Positions 8,503-16,170 of a DNA stretch of 17,781 bases are shown piece after piece. Source of the stretch: Odoribacteraceae bacterium (lineage in GTDB: Bacteria; Bacteroidota; Bacteroidia; Bacteroidales; Marinifilaceae); contig JAIRXZ010000033.1 in assembly GCA_031267995.1 (NCBI GenBank), forward strand, positions 1 to 17,781, written 5' to 3'. How positions within the stretch are numbered: the stretch's first letter is position 1; every line of letters begins with the position of its first letter. Both the position numbers and the translations under genes were made by a program. The notes beneath the pieces are model-generated. The model saw only the letters and a program-made list of their open reading frames with translations, was not told the origin of the DNA and made no database searches.

Positions 8503-8697
8503 TTCAGGGTATATTTGTTTTTCGTAGCTTTTTTTTCATCGCGAAAATATGCCTTCTCCGCCGGTTTTCCTAATCCGCGGGTTATTTTTCGCCGTAGAAA
8601 GTAAAAAAAATAAATTACCCCCGCCCAATTAGGGATATTTATTTGATAATCGCCCGGCGCTTTCCCACCGCGCGGTTCGCGTGGGGAAAAAAAACAC
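8503..8697. other. AT-rich 5' region of the glycosidase operon, no gene
   Basis: This stretch should contain the promoter of the kinase-led operon. The best -7-like match on the minus strand is TATTTTCG (8549-8542), one base off TAnnTTTG, but no TTG lies at the expected distance, so I do not call it. It contains A- and T-runs and no credible coding region. Confidence 0.4.
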
Positions 8698-9250
8698 TGG
8701 AGTATTTGAAATATTCACTCTAGAGGATTTTTCAAACGCTCTAGAGGATTTTTCAAACACTCTAGAGAAGGTTTCAAACACTCCAATGTTTTTTTTCAAA
8801 AATGCGTTCGCGGGCGCCACCTCGCGCGGGGGAATTTGAAACGCGCGCGGTGGAGAATGAAATGCTCACGGGGAAGAAAGAGACTCGCGCGGAGGGAAAG
8901 GAAACTCGCGCGGGGGAGGGAGAAACTCGCGCGGAAGGGTGCGAAACACGCGCGGACGGGAAGGCAAATCACGCGGGATGGCGCGAATTTCTCGCGGAAG
9001 TAAAAAAATCACGCGCGGGATAGAAAAAATCCCCTGCGGGATAAAAATAATCCCGCGCGGGATAAAAATAATCCCGCGCGGGATGAAAACAATCCCGGAC
9101 GGGATGGAAACAATCCCGCGCGGGATGGAAACAATCCCGCGCGGGATGAAAACAATCCCGGACGGGATGAAAAATATCCCGCGCGGGATGGGAAATATCC
9201 CGCGCGTGGGATTTTCTATCCCGCGCGTGATTTTTTTACTCTCGCGGGCG
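8698..9250. repeat. Inverted-repeat array 2, 21-bp phase, with two motif types
   Basis: The left part (8698-8790) carries CTCTAGAG dyads centred at 8721.5, 8742.5 and 8763.5, with degenerate copies at 8698 and 8782, separated by GATTTTTCAAAC-type spacers. After a one-base phase slip, CGCGCG-centred dyads run from 8825.5 to 9224.5 with centres exactly 21 bp apart. Eight consecutive copies (starting at 9029, 9050, 9071, 9092, 9113, 9134, 9155 and 9176) are perfect ATCCC-N4-GGGAT dyads. Their centres vary (GCGC, GGAC, CTGC) while the arms do not. Spacers are 7 nt and A-rich (AAAAATA, GAAAACA). The copy at 9197 is two bases longer, yet the next copy returns to phase. The array fills the gap between the 3' end of the MFS gene and the 5' region of the kinase operon. 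A + frame reading through it as an IPRGMKT heptapeptide repeat is probably a by-product of 21 being a multiple of 3. Confidence 0.93.
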
Positions 9251-9287
9251 CGCGGCCTTATTTCCGGTCAGCGGTGATCCATCCGGA

Positions 9288-9330
9288 GAGGATTTTCCGG
9301 CAACGCGCGAGGATTTTCCGGCAACGCGAG
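9288..9330. repeat. Two-copy 21-bp direct repeat beyond array 2
   Basis: Two tandem copies containing GAGGATTTTCCGGCAACGCG lie next to each other, with the GATTTTCCGG core at 9291 and again at 9312, exactly 21 bp apart. The sequence is unlike the rest of array 2 and the unit is not a clear palindrome, but the period is the same. Confidence 0.75.
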
Positions 9331-9345
9331 GGGGCGTCATCCCCC
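9330..9345 (-). terminator. Possible terminator hairpin after MFS gene
   Basis: GGGGG (9330-9334) and CCCCC (9341-9345) flank a 6-nt loop directly after the MFS stop codon (9347-9349) in the direction of transcription. No U-run follows; the repeats of array 2 come next. It may act as a 3'-end stem rather than a true intrinsic terminator. Confidence 0.4.
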
Positions 9346-9346
9346 G

Positions 9347-10543
9347 TCAGCCGCGACGAATGTCGGGCAGGAAGATGGCCACCGCGCCCAGGAGGGGCAT
9401 GTAGGCGCAGAGGTCGTAGACGCGGGCAAGTCCGCTGGCGTCCGCCACGTTACCCAGGACGGCGGCGGCCACGCCGGCTATGCCGAAGGCGAGGCCGAAG
9501 AAAAGGCCGGAGATCAATCCAACCCTCGTCGGGAGCAGCTCCTGGGCGTACACGAGGATGGCGGGGAAGGCCGAGGAGAGGATCAATCCCACCAAAACGC
9601 TGGCAGCGCACGTGCCGGCCAACCCGAGGTGGGGCATCAGCAGGGAGAAGGGCGCCGTGCCGAGGATGGAGATCCAGATGACGCGGTCGCGGCCGAAGCG
9701 ATCGCCCAGCGGCCCGCCCAGGAGCGTGCCGGCGGCGGTGGCAAAGAGGTAGGCAAAGAGGAAGATTTGCGACTGGCCGGTGGTGACGCCGAATTTTTCG
9801 ATCAGGTAAAAGGTGTAGAAGTTGGTGAGGCTGGCCGTGTAGACGTACTTGGAGAAGATGAGGACGAGGAGGATGCCGAGCGTGACAACGACGCGGCGGC
9901 GCGAAAGGGCGTGACGCGACGAGGCGACGGGGACGACGGGTCGGGCGCGGAGGGCGTCGCGGTTTTCCCTGCACCAGCGGGCGATGGGTCGCTTGGTGAT
10001 GGCGGCGATGATGGCGACGCCGGCGAATACCAGGAGGTAACGCTGGCCGTAGGGGGCGATGACGGCGGCGGCCAGGAGCGGCCCGATGGATCCGCCGAGG
10101 TTGCCGCCGACCTGGAAGATGGATTGCGCCAGGCCGTGGCGCCCCCCGGAGGCGACGTGGGTGAGCCGCGAGGCTTCCGGGTGGATGATGGAGGATCCCA
10201 GGCCGATGAAGGCGACGGCGAGCATGGCCGGGTGGAGCGACCCGGAGAGGGAGAGGAGGACGAGGCCGGTCATGGTGGAGAGGGTGCCGGCGGTGAGGTA
10301 CCAGGGGCGCGGGTGTTTGTCGAAGAGGGTGCCGAAAACGGGTTGGGGCAGGGAGGCGCAGAGCTGGTAGGTGAGGGCGATGAAGCCGACCTGGGTGAAG
10401 GTGAGCGACAGCCCTTCCTTGAGGACGGGGTACGCGGCCGATACCAGCGACTGGAAGGCGTCGTTGAAGAAGTGCGCCACGCTCAGCGATAGGAGGATGG
10501 CGATGGAGGGGGCGCCGGGGGCGCGGGTTTTCGTTTTTCTCAC
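9347..10543 (-). CDS. MFS transporter, fosmidomycin-resistance (Fsr)-like
   Basis: This 398-residue integral membrane protein has about 12 predicted hydrophobic helices. The N-terminal half resembles the Fsr branch of the major facilitator superfamily: LSVAHFFNDAFQSLV, the TQVGFIALTYQL segment, QPVFGTLFDKHPRPW (MFS loop 2-3 motif) and GLGSSIIHPEASR. The second half begins with a new helix bundle after the basic linker (about residues 190-220) and contains GGPLGDRFGRDRVIW, a second loop motif. Length and motif order match Fsr, which exports fosmidomycin in E. coli, but the natural substrate of such homologues is usually unknown. It appears monocistronic, with a promoter-like box 69-76 bp upstream and 117 bp separating it from the next gene. 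Confidence 0.88.
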   Translation of the reverse strand: MRKTKTRAPGAPSIAILLSLSVAHFFNDAFQSLVSAAYPVLKEGLSLTFTQVGFIALTYQLCASLPQPVFGTLFDKHPRPWYLTAGTLSTMTGLVLLSLSGSLHPAMLAVAFIGLGSSIIHPEASRLTHVASGGRHGLAQSIFQVGGNLGGSIGPLLAAAVIAPYGQRYLLVFAGVAIIAAITKRPIARWCRENRDALRARPVVPVASSRHALSRRRVVVTLGILLVLIFSKYVYTASLTNFYTFYLIEKFGVTTGQSQIFLFAYLFATAAGTLLGGPLGDRFGRDRVIWISILGTAPFSLLMPHLGLAGTCAASVLVGLILSSAFPAILVYAQELLPTRVGLISGLFFGLAFGIAGVAAAVLGNVADASGLARVYDLCAYMPLLGAVAIFLPDIRRG

Positions 10544-10611
10544 TTTTCCTGGTTTACGGGGGACGGGGCGCGGGGGGAGGTGGCCGGGATGGTCGCCTCT
10601 CCCGCGCCGGG

Positions 10612-10619
10612 CAAAGGTA
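10612..10619 (-). promoter_or_regulatory. Candidate -7 element for the MFS gene
   Basis: On the minus strand this reads TACCTTTG, an exact match to the Bacteroidota -7 consensus TAnnTTTG. It would give a leader of roughly 60 nt before the ATG at 10543. No clear TTG sits 19-21 bp upstream, which lowers confidence. Confidence 0.45.
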
Positions 10620-10660
10620 GTGGAAAAAGGGGAGGAAATCGTCCCGGCGTCGGCGCGCGG

Positions 10661-13600
10661 TTATTTAAATGCTTTTTCGGAGAGGCCGGCGCCGGCGAGC
10701 TGGAGGGCGTCGAAGTAGGCGGGGACGGGGCGTCCCAGCAGTTTGTTGACGTACATCCTGGCCAGGTGCTGGGAGAGCATGAAGCCGTGGCCGCGCAGGC
10801 CGATGAAGAGGCCGAGGGCGGGGTCGATGACGTAGCGGGGTTCGACGTAGTAGCCGCTCCACGCGGCCTGGATGCCGGCGCCGGCGAGGGCGGGGATCCA
10901 GCCGGCGAATATCTCGCTGACGATTTCGATAAATTCCCTGGTGTTGAGGGCGAGGGGTTTGCCGGCGCGCGAGGGGTCGACGCTTGGCGAGGCGCAGCCG
11001 ATGATTTGCCCGGTGCCGGCGAGTTGCTGGCCGTAGACGGCGGAGAATCCGCGGTATTCTCGCCGGTCGATGAGCATGTCGAGGCTGTCGCCCCCGACGC
11101 CGAGCATCGGTAGGCGGCGCGTGATAAAGGCCTGGTGGCGGACGGGGTAGATGCCGGGGCGGATGTCGAGGTTTTCGCAGAGGGCGGCGGCGCCGGCGCC
11201 GGCCGCGTTGATGAAGAGGGGTGCGCGGTATTCCGCGTGGGTGCCGTCGCGGTGGCGGGCGAGGATGGCGTACGCGTCGCCGTCGCGTCGGACGTCGATG
11301 ACGCGGCACTCTTCCTCGACGCGGCCGCCGGCGGCGATGCCCAGGTGGCGCAGGAGGGCGACTACCTTGCCGGGGGTGGCTTGCCAGCAGTCGTTGGTGA
11401 CGAGGGCGCCGAGGTATTGTCGCGACGAGGGGTTGAAGTGGGGGGAGACCTCGGCGCGGAAATTTTCGGGGGCTACCATGCGGGCGTCCGACCAGGCGCG
11501 GCTGGCGTCGAGGGCGCGATAGGTGGGTTCGTCGTGGGCGAAGTTGACGTAGCGGGTGGGTTTATAGTCGATGTTGGCGGTTTTTTGGAGTTCCCTGAAG
11601 ATGGCGTGGTTTTCACGGGCTATTTCGGCCAGCTCCGGGAGGGAGAAGGCGGTGCGCCCGCCGGCGATGTTTCGCCACGATGAGCCGTGGTCGGCGTTGA
11701 CGAGGAGGGGGGATAGTCCCGCCTCGGCCATGTAGCGAAAGAGGGCGCTGCCGCCGATGCCGCCGCCGGCGATGAGGGCGCCTACCGCGACGGGCTTGAC
11801 GCCACCGGTGATGACGTGGATGTCGCGGGCGGGGACGGGGGCGGTTTCGCCCAGGGTGACCTGGTTGGAGAGGGGGGCGCGCGGGGCGGCGTCGCCGGTG
11901 AGCTGGATGCCCCCGGCGCGGAGGAGGGCGCGGAGACGGGGGATACAACGCTTGCCGCGGCACGGTCCCATGCCAAGGCGGGTGACGTGTTTGATTTCGT
12001 CGATGGAGATGGCGCGGCGGTCGGCAAGAAGGGGGAGGATGTCGTCCAGCGAGACGTCGTCGCAGTGGCAGACGCGTGGTTTTTCCGGCTGCCTGCCGGG
12101 GGCGGGGACGAGGGGGAGCGGGGCGGGGTGGCGACTGACGGGGATGAAGCCGCGGGCGCGGGTGAGGTCGTCGCCGTGAAGGTCGAGGGATTTGACGCGG
12201 GCGACGTTGGTTTTGTTGGGTTTGCGGAGTAGTTTTTCGATTTTTCCCCGTCCCAGCGCGTTGCCGTTGTTGTCCACGAGGTAGATCTCTTCGCTTTCGT
12301 CTATTTCATATTCGACGGGGAGAAAGAGCGTGTCGCGCGCCGCGTCGTAACCGAAGATGGCGAGGCCGGGGCACTGGTGGACACATTCCATGCAGCCGGT
12401 GCACTTGTCGTAGTCCACGACGGGGACGGCGGCGGTGGAGTTTTTGGTGATTGCCCCGCGGCGACAGGCGAAGGAGCAGGGGTTGCAGGCGAAGGCGTAG
12501 AGGCAGTCGATTTGGACAAATGGTCGGGCGTTTTGCCTGTCGGCGGCGGGGAGGCGGGGTTCGTCGAGGAGGCGGGTGGGATGCTGCTGGGAGTCGATGT
12601 ACTCGCGGGAGATGTTGAGGTAGTCGTCGTGGCGGACGGGGAGCGACATGTCCATGATGATTTCGGCGGCTACCTGCTTGCCGCGCAGGACGGCGCTGGT
12701 GCCTTCACCGATGCGGGTGGCGTCGCCGGCCGCCCGGCAGCGTTCGCCAAAGACGGCTTTTCCTTTTGTCCACAGCTGGTCGTCGGGGATGAGGCCGGTG
12801 CATATATTGATGGCGTCGATGTTTTGGATGATGCTTTCGGTGCCGGGGATGGGTTTGAAGTTTTCGCAACGGGCAACGAGGGCGGCGGTGATGCCGGTGC
12901 GGTTGGCGTTGGGGATGGCTTCGAGGAGGATGTGGGAGGTCATGACGGGGATGGCCAGGCGCCTTACCCTGTTGGCTTGCACGGGGAAACCGCCCTCGCG
13001 GGGCATGGCTTCGATGATCGCCCGGACGTTGGCGCCGGCTTGCACGAGCTGGTAGGAGGTGAGGTAGCCGATGTTGCCGGCGCCCACGGTGAGGATGTTT
13101 TTGCCGGGGAGGGTTAGCTCGCTGTTCATCATTTTTTGGACGACGGCGGCGGTGTAGACGCCGGGGAGGTCGTCGTTGCCGAAGGCAGGCATGAAGGGGA
13201 CGGCGCCGGTGGCCACGACGAGGTAGTCGGCGTCGACGTAGAAGATGGTGTCCGTGGTCAGCTCTTTGACGGCGACGCGGTTTCCCTCGAGGATGTCCCA
13301 GACGGTGGCGTTGAGGTATATGTCGTCGGTGTCGCCTCCCGCCAGCGAGCGGGCGATGTCGAAGCCGCGCATCCCGCCAAAGCGTTTTTCTTGCTCGAAG
13401 AAGAAGAATTGGTGGGTTTGCATGTTGAATTGGCCGCCGACTTTGTCGTTGTTGTCGATGATGATGGCGTTGATGCCGTTGCGCTTGAACTCTTCGCGAG
13501 CGGCCAGTCCCGCGGGGCCGGCGCCGATGATGACCACGCGGGCGTGAAGGACGCGGCGGGAGGGGGTTTCGCTGGAGGGCGCGGGGATGGGAGGCATCTC

Positions 13601-13888
13601 GTCCGGGAGGATTTCCCTGACCTCTTTGATCCCGTCGACTTTCGTCACGCAGACGCGGCGCGGTTTCCCGTCCACCAGCATTTCACAAGCCCCGCACTTG
13701 CCTATGCCGCAGGCCAGCGAGCGCGGGCGTCCCTCCAAACTGTGGCTGTGCACGGGGAAACCGGCGCGGTGCAGGGCGGCGGCGATGGTGAGACCGCTTT
13801 CGGCCTCTATTTTTTTTCCGTTGAAGATGAAGTGAACCGCCTCGCGAGAGGGGATTTCGAGTATCGGGTGTCGTGTTATCTTGGACAT
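10661..13888 (-). CDS. Multidomain FAD/[Fe-S] dehydrogenase: HcnA-HcnB/OoxA-type plus ferredoxin and DAO domains in one chain
   Basis: In this 1075-residue fusion, residues about 15-95 form a [2Fe-2S] domain (Cys60, Cys65, Cys68, Cys80). Residues about 115-420 form a two-nucleotide-fold flavin domain (GAGPAG at 122-127, VGAGNIG at 268-274). Residues about 460-510 carry eight Cys in two [4Fe-4S] patterns (462, 468, 471, 475; then 496, 499, 502, 506). Residues about 605-655 are a BFD-like [2Fe-2S] domain (CHC at 607-609, CRGKRC at 643-648). From about 703 a DAO-type FAD oxidoreductase follows (AGGGIGG). Separate subunits of this kind form hydrogen cyanide synthase, opine/octopine dehydrogenase and D-hydroxyproline or proline dehydrogenases, which oxidise an amine or amino acid. 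The substrate is unknown, and an inserted dicluster ferredoxin suggests electron transfer to an anaerobic acceptor. It is preceded by the mazG-operon terminator and appears to have its own promoter. Confidence 0.88.
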   Translation of the reverse strand: MSKITRHPILEIPSREAVHFIFNGKKIEAESGLTIAAALHRAGFPVHSHSLEGRPRSLACGIGKCGACEMLVDGKPRRVCVTKVDGIKEVREILPDEMPPIPAPSSETPSRRVLHARVVIIGAGPAGLAAREEFKRNGINAIIIDNNDKVGGQFNMQTHQFFFFEQEKRFGGMRGFDIARSLAGGDTDDIYLNATVWDILEGNRVAVKELTTDTIFYVDADYLVVATGAVPFMPAFGNDDLPGVYTAAVVQKMMNSELTLPGKNILTVGAGNIGYLTSYQLVQAGANVRAIIEAMPREGGFPVQANRVRRLAIPVMTSHILLEAIPNANRTGITAALVARCENFKPIPGTESIIQNIDAINICTGLIPDDQLWTKGKAVFGERCRAAGDATRIGEGTSAVLRGKQVAAEIIMDMSLPVRHDDYLNISREYIDSQQHPTRLLDEPRLPAADRQNARPFVQIDCLYAFACNPCSFACRRGAITKNSTAAVPVVDYDKCTGCMECVHQCPGLAIFGYDAARDTLFLPVEYEIDESEEIYLVDNNGNALGRGKIEKLLRKPNKTNVARVKSLDLHGDDLTRARGFIPVSRHPAPLPLVPAPGRQPEKPRVCHCDDVSLDDILPLLADRRAISIDEIKHVTRLGMGPCRGKRCIPRLRALLRAGGIQLTGDAAPRAPLSNQVTLGETAPVPARDIHVITGGVKPVAVGALIAGGGIGGSALFRYMAEAGLSPLLVNADHGSSWRNIAGGRTAFSLPELAEIARENHAIFRELQKTANIDYKPTRYVNFAHDEPTYRALDASRAWSDARMVAPENFRAEVSPHFNPSSRQYLGALVTNDCWQATPGKVVALLRHLGIAAGGRVEEECRVIDVRRDGDAYAILARHRDGTHAEYRAPLFINAAGAGAAALCENLDIRPGIYPVRHQAFITRRLPMLGVGGDSLDMLIDRREYRGFSAVYGQQLAGTGQIIGCASPSVDPSRAGKPLALNTREFIEIVSEIFAGWIPALAGAGIQAAWSGYYVEPRYVIDPALGLFIGLRGHGFMLSQHLARMYVNKLLGRPVPAYFDALQLAGAGLSEKAFK

Positions 13889-13936
13889 GTTATTAAGGTG
13901 TTTTTTGAAAATCGGCGCAATGTATCGGATTTACGC

Positions 13937-13963
13937 AAAAAAAAAACTGACCAATGTCAGTTT
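13937..13963 (-). terminator. Intrinsic terminator of the mazG operon
   Basis: An 8-bp stem (AAACTGAC at 13944-13951, GTCAGTTT at 13956-13963) with the 4-nt loop CAAT lies 23 nt after the stop of the small gene. On the minus strand the stem runs into an unbroken T-run of about ten bases (13946-13937), the classical rho-independent form. On the + strand a weaker T-run follows (TTTCATTTTTTC), so it might also work in that direction. Confidence 0.88.
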
Positions 13964-13985
13964 CATTTTTTCTTTCCGGGGAGCG

Positions 13986-14336
13986 TTATTTGTCCTCCGG
14001 TACTTTTTCGAAGACGAAGTATCCCTCCATGCCTTGCGCGTCCATGCTGAGGCCGATGATCGTGGAGCTGTCGACGAGGAGGCCAAACCAGGTGTCCAGC
14101 TCGTAGTGGAGGGAGGTTTCCGCGTGTATCACGTCGTATTCCGTGGCGTCGAGTTTTACTTTTCGCCCTTCCAGGGTTCCGGAGAGGGTCTCCTGGATCA
14201 TGTAGGAGGCGCCGCCGGACTCTTTGTCGGTGAAGATGATTTTGCCGGAGAGGAGTTTACCTTGCTGCTCCAGGAACATCTCGCCCGAAGCCTCGCCGAG
14301 ACCGTAGGACTCCTTGTATTTCCACTTGCCCGTCAT
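13986..14336 (-). CDS. Small protein of unknown function, coupled to mazG
   Basis: This 116-residue protein starts MTGKWKYKESYG and ends FEKVPEDK. Its ATG overlaps the mazG stop in an ATGA, indicating translational coupling. The open frame continues further upstream inside mazG, but only the part from this ATG has a natural composition. There is no signal peptide and no membrane segment. The alternation of short beta-like stretches (GEMFLEQQGKLLSGKIIFTD, YMIQETLSGTLEGRKVKLDATEYDV) suggests a small beta-barrel or lipocalin-like fold. No catalytic motif is visible and I do not recognise the family. Operon position hints at a link with nucleotide pool cleaning, but this is only context. An intrinsic terminator follows directly. 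Confidence 0.75.
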   Translation of the reverse strand: MTGKWKYKESYGLGEASGEMFLEQQGKLLSGKIIFTDKESGGASYMIQETLSGTLEGRKVKLDATEYDVIHAETSLHYELDTWFGLLVDSSTIIGLSMDAQGMEGYFVFEKVPEDK

Positions 14337-15130
14337 GCTTCCGCGCGGTTTTTGGCTTCTTGCCAGAGTTTCTCCATCTCGTCGAGGGAGAGATCCGGGA
14401 GGAGACGACCCGACGCGCGCGCCTGGTCTTCCATGTAATTGAAGCGGTTGATAAATTTCCTGTTTGTCTTTTCCAGGGCGTTCTCCGGGTTGACCCCGTG
14501 GAGACGGGCGGCATTGATGACGGAGAAAATAACGTCGCCAAACTCCTCCTCGGCGCGTTCGCGATCGCCGCGGAGCATCTCCGTTTCCAGCTCTTGCAGC
14601 TCCTCCCGCACCTTTTCCCACACCTCTTCGGGCTTTTTCCAGTCGAAACCGACGCCCCGCGCCTTGTCCTGCACGCGGTAGGCCTTGACCATCGAGGGGA
14701 GCGCCGCGGGGACGCCTTCCAGCACCCGCTTCCGTCCTTTTTCCTTCAATTTCAGCTGCTCCCAGTTGCGGCTCACGTCGTGCTCGTCGGAGACCTTTAC
14801 CTCGCCGTAGACGTGCGGGTGGCGGTAACGCAACTTGCTGCAGATGCCCTCCAGGACGTCGGCAATGTCGAAGGCGCCGGACTCCTCGCCGATGCGCGCG
14901 CAGAAAACCACGTGCATGATGATGTCCCCCAGCTCCTGCTTCACCCCTTGCAGGTCGTTGCTCAAAATGGCGTCGCCCAGCTCGTAGACCTCCTCCACCG
15001 TCAACGCCCGCAGGGACTCCAGCGTCTGCTTCTTGTCCCACGGGCACTCCACGCGCAACGTGGCGATGATCTCCAGCAGGTCGGCGAACGCCTCTTTCCG
15101 CCTCTCGATGTCTCCCGTTATTTTTCCCAT
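14333..15130 (-). CDS. mazG: Nucleoside triphosphate pyrophosphohydrolase MazG
   Basis: This 265-residue cytoplasmic house-cleaning enzyme hydrolyses NTPs/dNTPs to monophosphates and pyrophosphate. It has the full-length two-domain form. The N-terminal MazG domain has CPWDKKQTLESLR, LTVEEVYELGDAI (ExxE metal ligands) and QELGDIIMHVVF. The C-terminal domain has GFDWKKPEEVWEKVREELQE and EEEFGDVIFSVINAAR, the second metal site. The length matches E. coli MazG (263). The ATG at 15130 is 54 bp from the -7 box of a good promoter. It is divergent from phoH and followed with an ATGA overlap by a small unknown gene. Confidence 0.96.
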   Translation of the reverse strand: MGKITGDIERRKEAFADLLEIIATLRVECPWDKKQTLESLRALTVEEVYELGDAILSNDLQGVKQELGDIIMHVVFCARIGEESGAFDIADVLEGICSKLRYRHPHVYGEVKVSDEHDVSRNWEQLKLKEKGRKRVLEGVPAALPSMVKAYRVQDKARGVGFDWKKPEEVWEKVREELQELETEMLRGDRERAEEEFGDVIFSVINAARLHGVNPENALEKTNRKFINRFNYMEDQARASGRLLPDLSLDEMEKLWQEAKNRAEA

Positions 15131-15183
15131 ATTTTCAAATCCTTAAATTTTCTCGTCTGCGCGATTATTAGTACTTTGCCGCG

Positions 15184-15213
15184 CAAAAATAGAGGTTTTA
15201 TTTGATGTTTCAA
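15184..15213 (-). promoter_or_regulatory. Bacteroidota-type promoter for mazG
   Basis: On the minus strand TTG (15213-15211), exactly 19 bp, and TATTTTTG (15191-15184) reproduce the Bacteroidota sigma-ABfr pattern TTG-N19-TAnnTTTG with no mismatch. It predicts a transcription start near 15177 and a leader of about 47 nt. The upstream element lies immediately before the phoH ATG on the other strand, so the two divergent units share control DNA. Confidence 0.75.
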
Positions 15214-15214
15214 G

Positions 15215-16150
15215 ATGGAGAGAAGAATAAGTATCGGCAGCGCCGATCCTGTTGACTTTTATGGAATTAATAACACGAAACTCGTTGCACTCAAGGAGTT
15301 TTTTCCCAAGCTGAAGATTACCGCCCGCGGTGACGAGATTATCGCGCAAGGGGAAGAAAAAGAGCTGGAACTGCTCCACGCGAAGATCGACGCCCTCCTG
15401 GAACACTATAACAAGTACAACATGCTCACCGTGGCGAACCTGAAACGCATCGTCCTCGAGGACGAGGCGGTGGAGGATCCCGAAGACCCCGCGTCCGTCA
15501 TCCTTTTCGGCAACGGCGGGAAGGTGATCCGGGCGCGCGCGCCACACCAACGCGCGCTGGCGGAGGCGGTCAGGAGCAACGATTTGCTGTTTGCCACGGG
15601 GCCGGCAGGATCGGGAAAAACCTACACGGCCATCGCCCTCGCCGCGAGAGCGCTGCAGAACAAGGAGGTCAAGCGCATCATCCTCAGCCGGCCGGCCGTG
15701 GAAGCGGGCGAGAACCTCGGCTTCCTCCCCGGGGACATGAAGGAGAAGGTGGATCCTTACCTCCAGCCCCTTTACGATGCCCTCGCGGACATGATCCCGC
15801 CGCGCAAGCTGGCCGCGCATCTCGAAAATAACGTCATCCAAATCGCCCCGCTCGCCTTCATGCGCGGGCGGACGCTGGACGACGCTTTCGTGATCCTCGA
15901 CGAGGCGCAAAATGCCACGCGCGGCCAGCTGAAAATGTTCCTCACGCGGATGGGAAGCAGCGCCAAGTTCGTCATCACGGGCGACATGACCCAGGTCGAC
16001 CTCCCCAGGCCGGCGGATTCGGGACTGGCGCACGCTGCCACCATCCTGCGGGATATCGACGGGATCGCCTTTATCGAGTTCGATACCGGCGACATCGTCC
16101 GCCACCGCCTCGTCACCGAGATTGTAAACGCCTACGAACGAGAATCCTGA
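15215..16150 (+). CDS. PhoH family ATPase
   Basis: This 311-residue cytoplasmic P-loop ATPase is of the PhoH/PhoL type. An N-terminal small domain (residues 1-100) is followed by the helicase-like ATPase core with Walker A GPAGSGKT (129-136), SRPAVEAGENLGFLPGD (158-174), Walker B AFVILDEAQNA (224-234) and VITGDMTQVDLP (253-263). The family is tied to RNA metabolism and phosphate-starvation responses; in many bacteria it sits near ybeY. The exact role is not fixed. The ATG at 15215 is only 4 bp from the mazG -35-like element. A possible + promoter (TTTG at 15175, N18, TTTATTTG ending 15204) would give a very short leader and is weak. purC follows after 20 bp, so the two are probably co-transcribed. 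Confidence 0.95.
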   Translation: MERRISIGSADPVDFYGINNTKLVALKEFFPKLKITARGDEIIAQGEEKELELLHAKIDALLEHYNKYNMLTVANLKRIVLEDEAVEDPEDPASVILFGNGGKVIRARAPHQRALAEAVRSNDLLFATGPAGSGKTYTAIALAARALQNKEVKRIILSRPAVEAGENLGFLPGDMKEKVDPYLQPLYDALADMIPPRKLAAHLENNVIQIAPLAFMRGRTLDDAFVILDEAQNATRGQLKMFLTRMGSSAKFVITGDMTQVDLPRPADSGLAHAATILRDIDGIAFIEFDTGDIVRHRLVTEIVNAYERES

Positions 16151-16170
16151 ATTACCAAAATACAAATAAC

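Noticed and set aside
8510..8517. TATATTTG on the + strand, an exact -7 box
   Set aside because: No TTG lies 19-21 bp upstream and no gene follows; it would transcribe only into array 2.
8698..9250. CRISPR array
   Set aside because: Spacers are only about 7 nt and nearly constant, repeats are 14-nt dyads and no cas gene is near; the same holds for array 3 with its fixed 41-bp unit.
8939..9277. Plus-strand frame of 112 codons with an IPRGMKT heptapeptide repeat
   Set aside because: The 21-bp repeat is 7 codons long, so an open frame is automatic. The unit is conserved as a palindrome, matching copies in array 1 that are not coding. A real peptide cannot be fully excluded without expression data.
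13986..15047. Minus-strand frame of 353 codons covering mazG
   Set aside because: Only its last 116 codons look natural; the rest overlaps mazG in another frame and has shadow-like composition.
15143..16165. Minus-strand frame of 340 codons across phoH
   Set aside because: It is antisense to phoH, which has intact Walker motifs; the frame has no recognisable domain.
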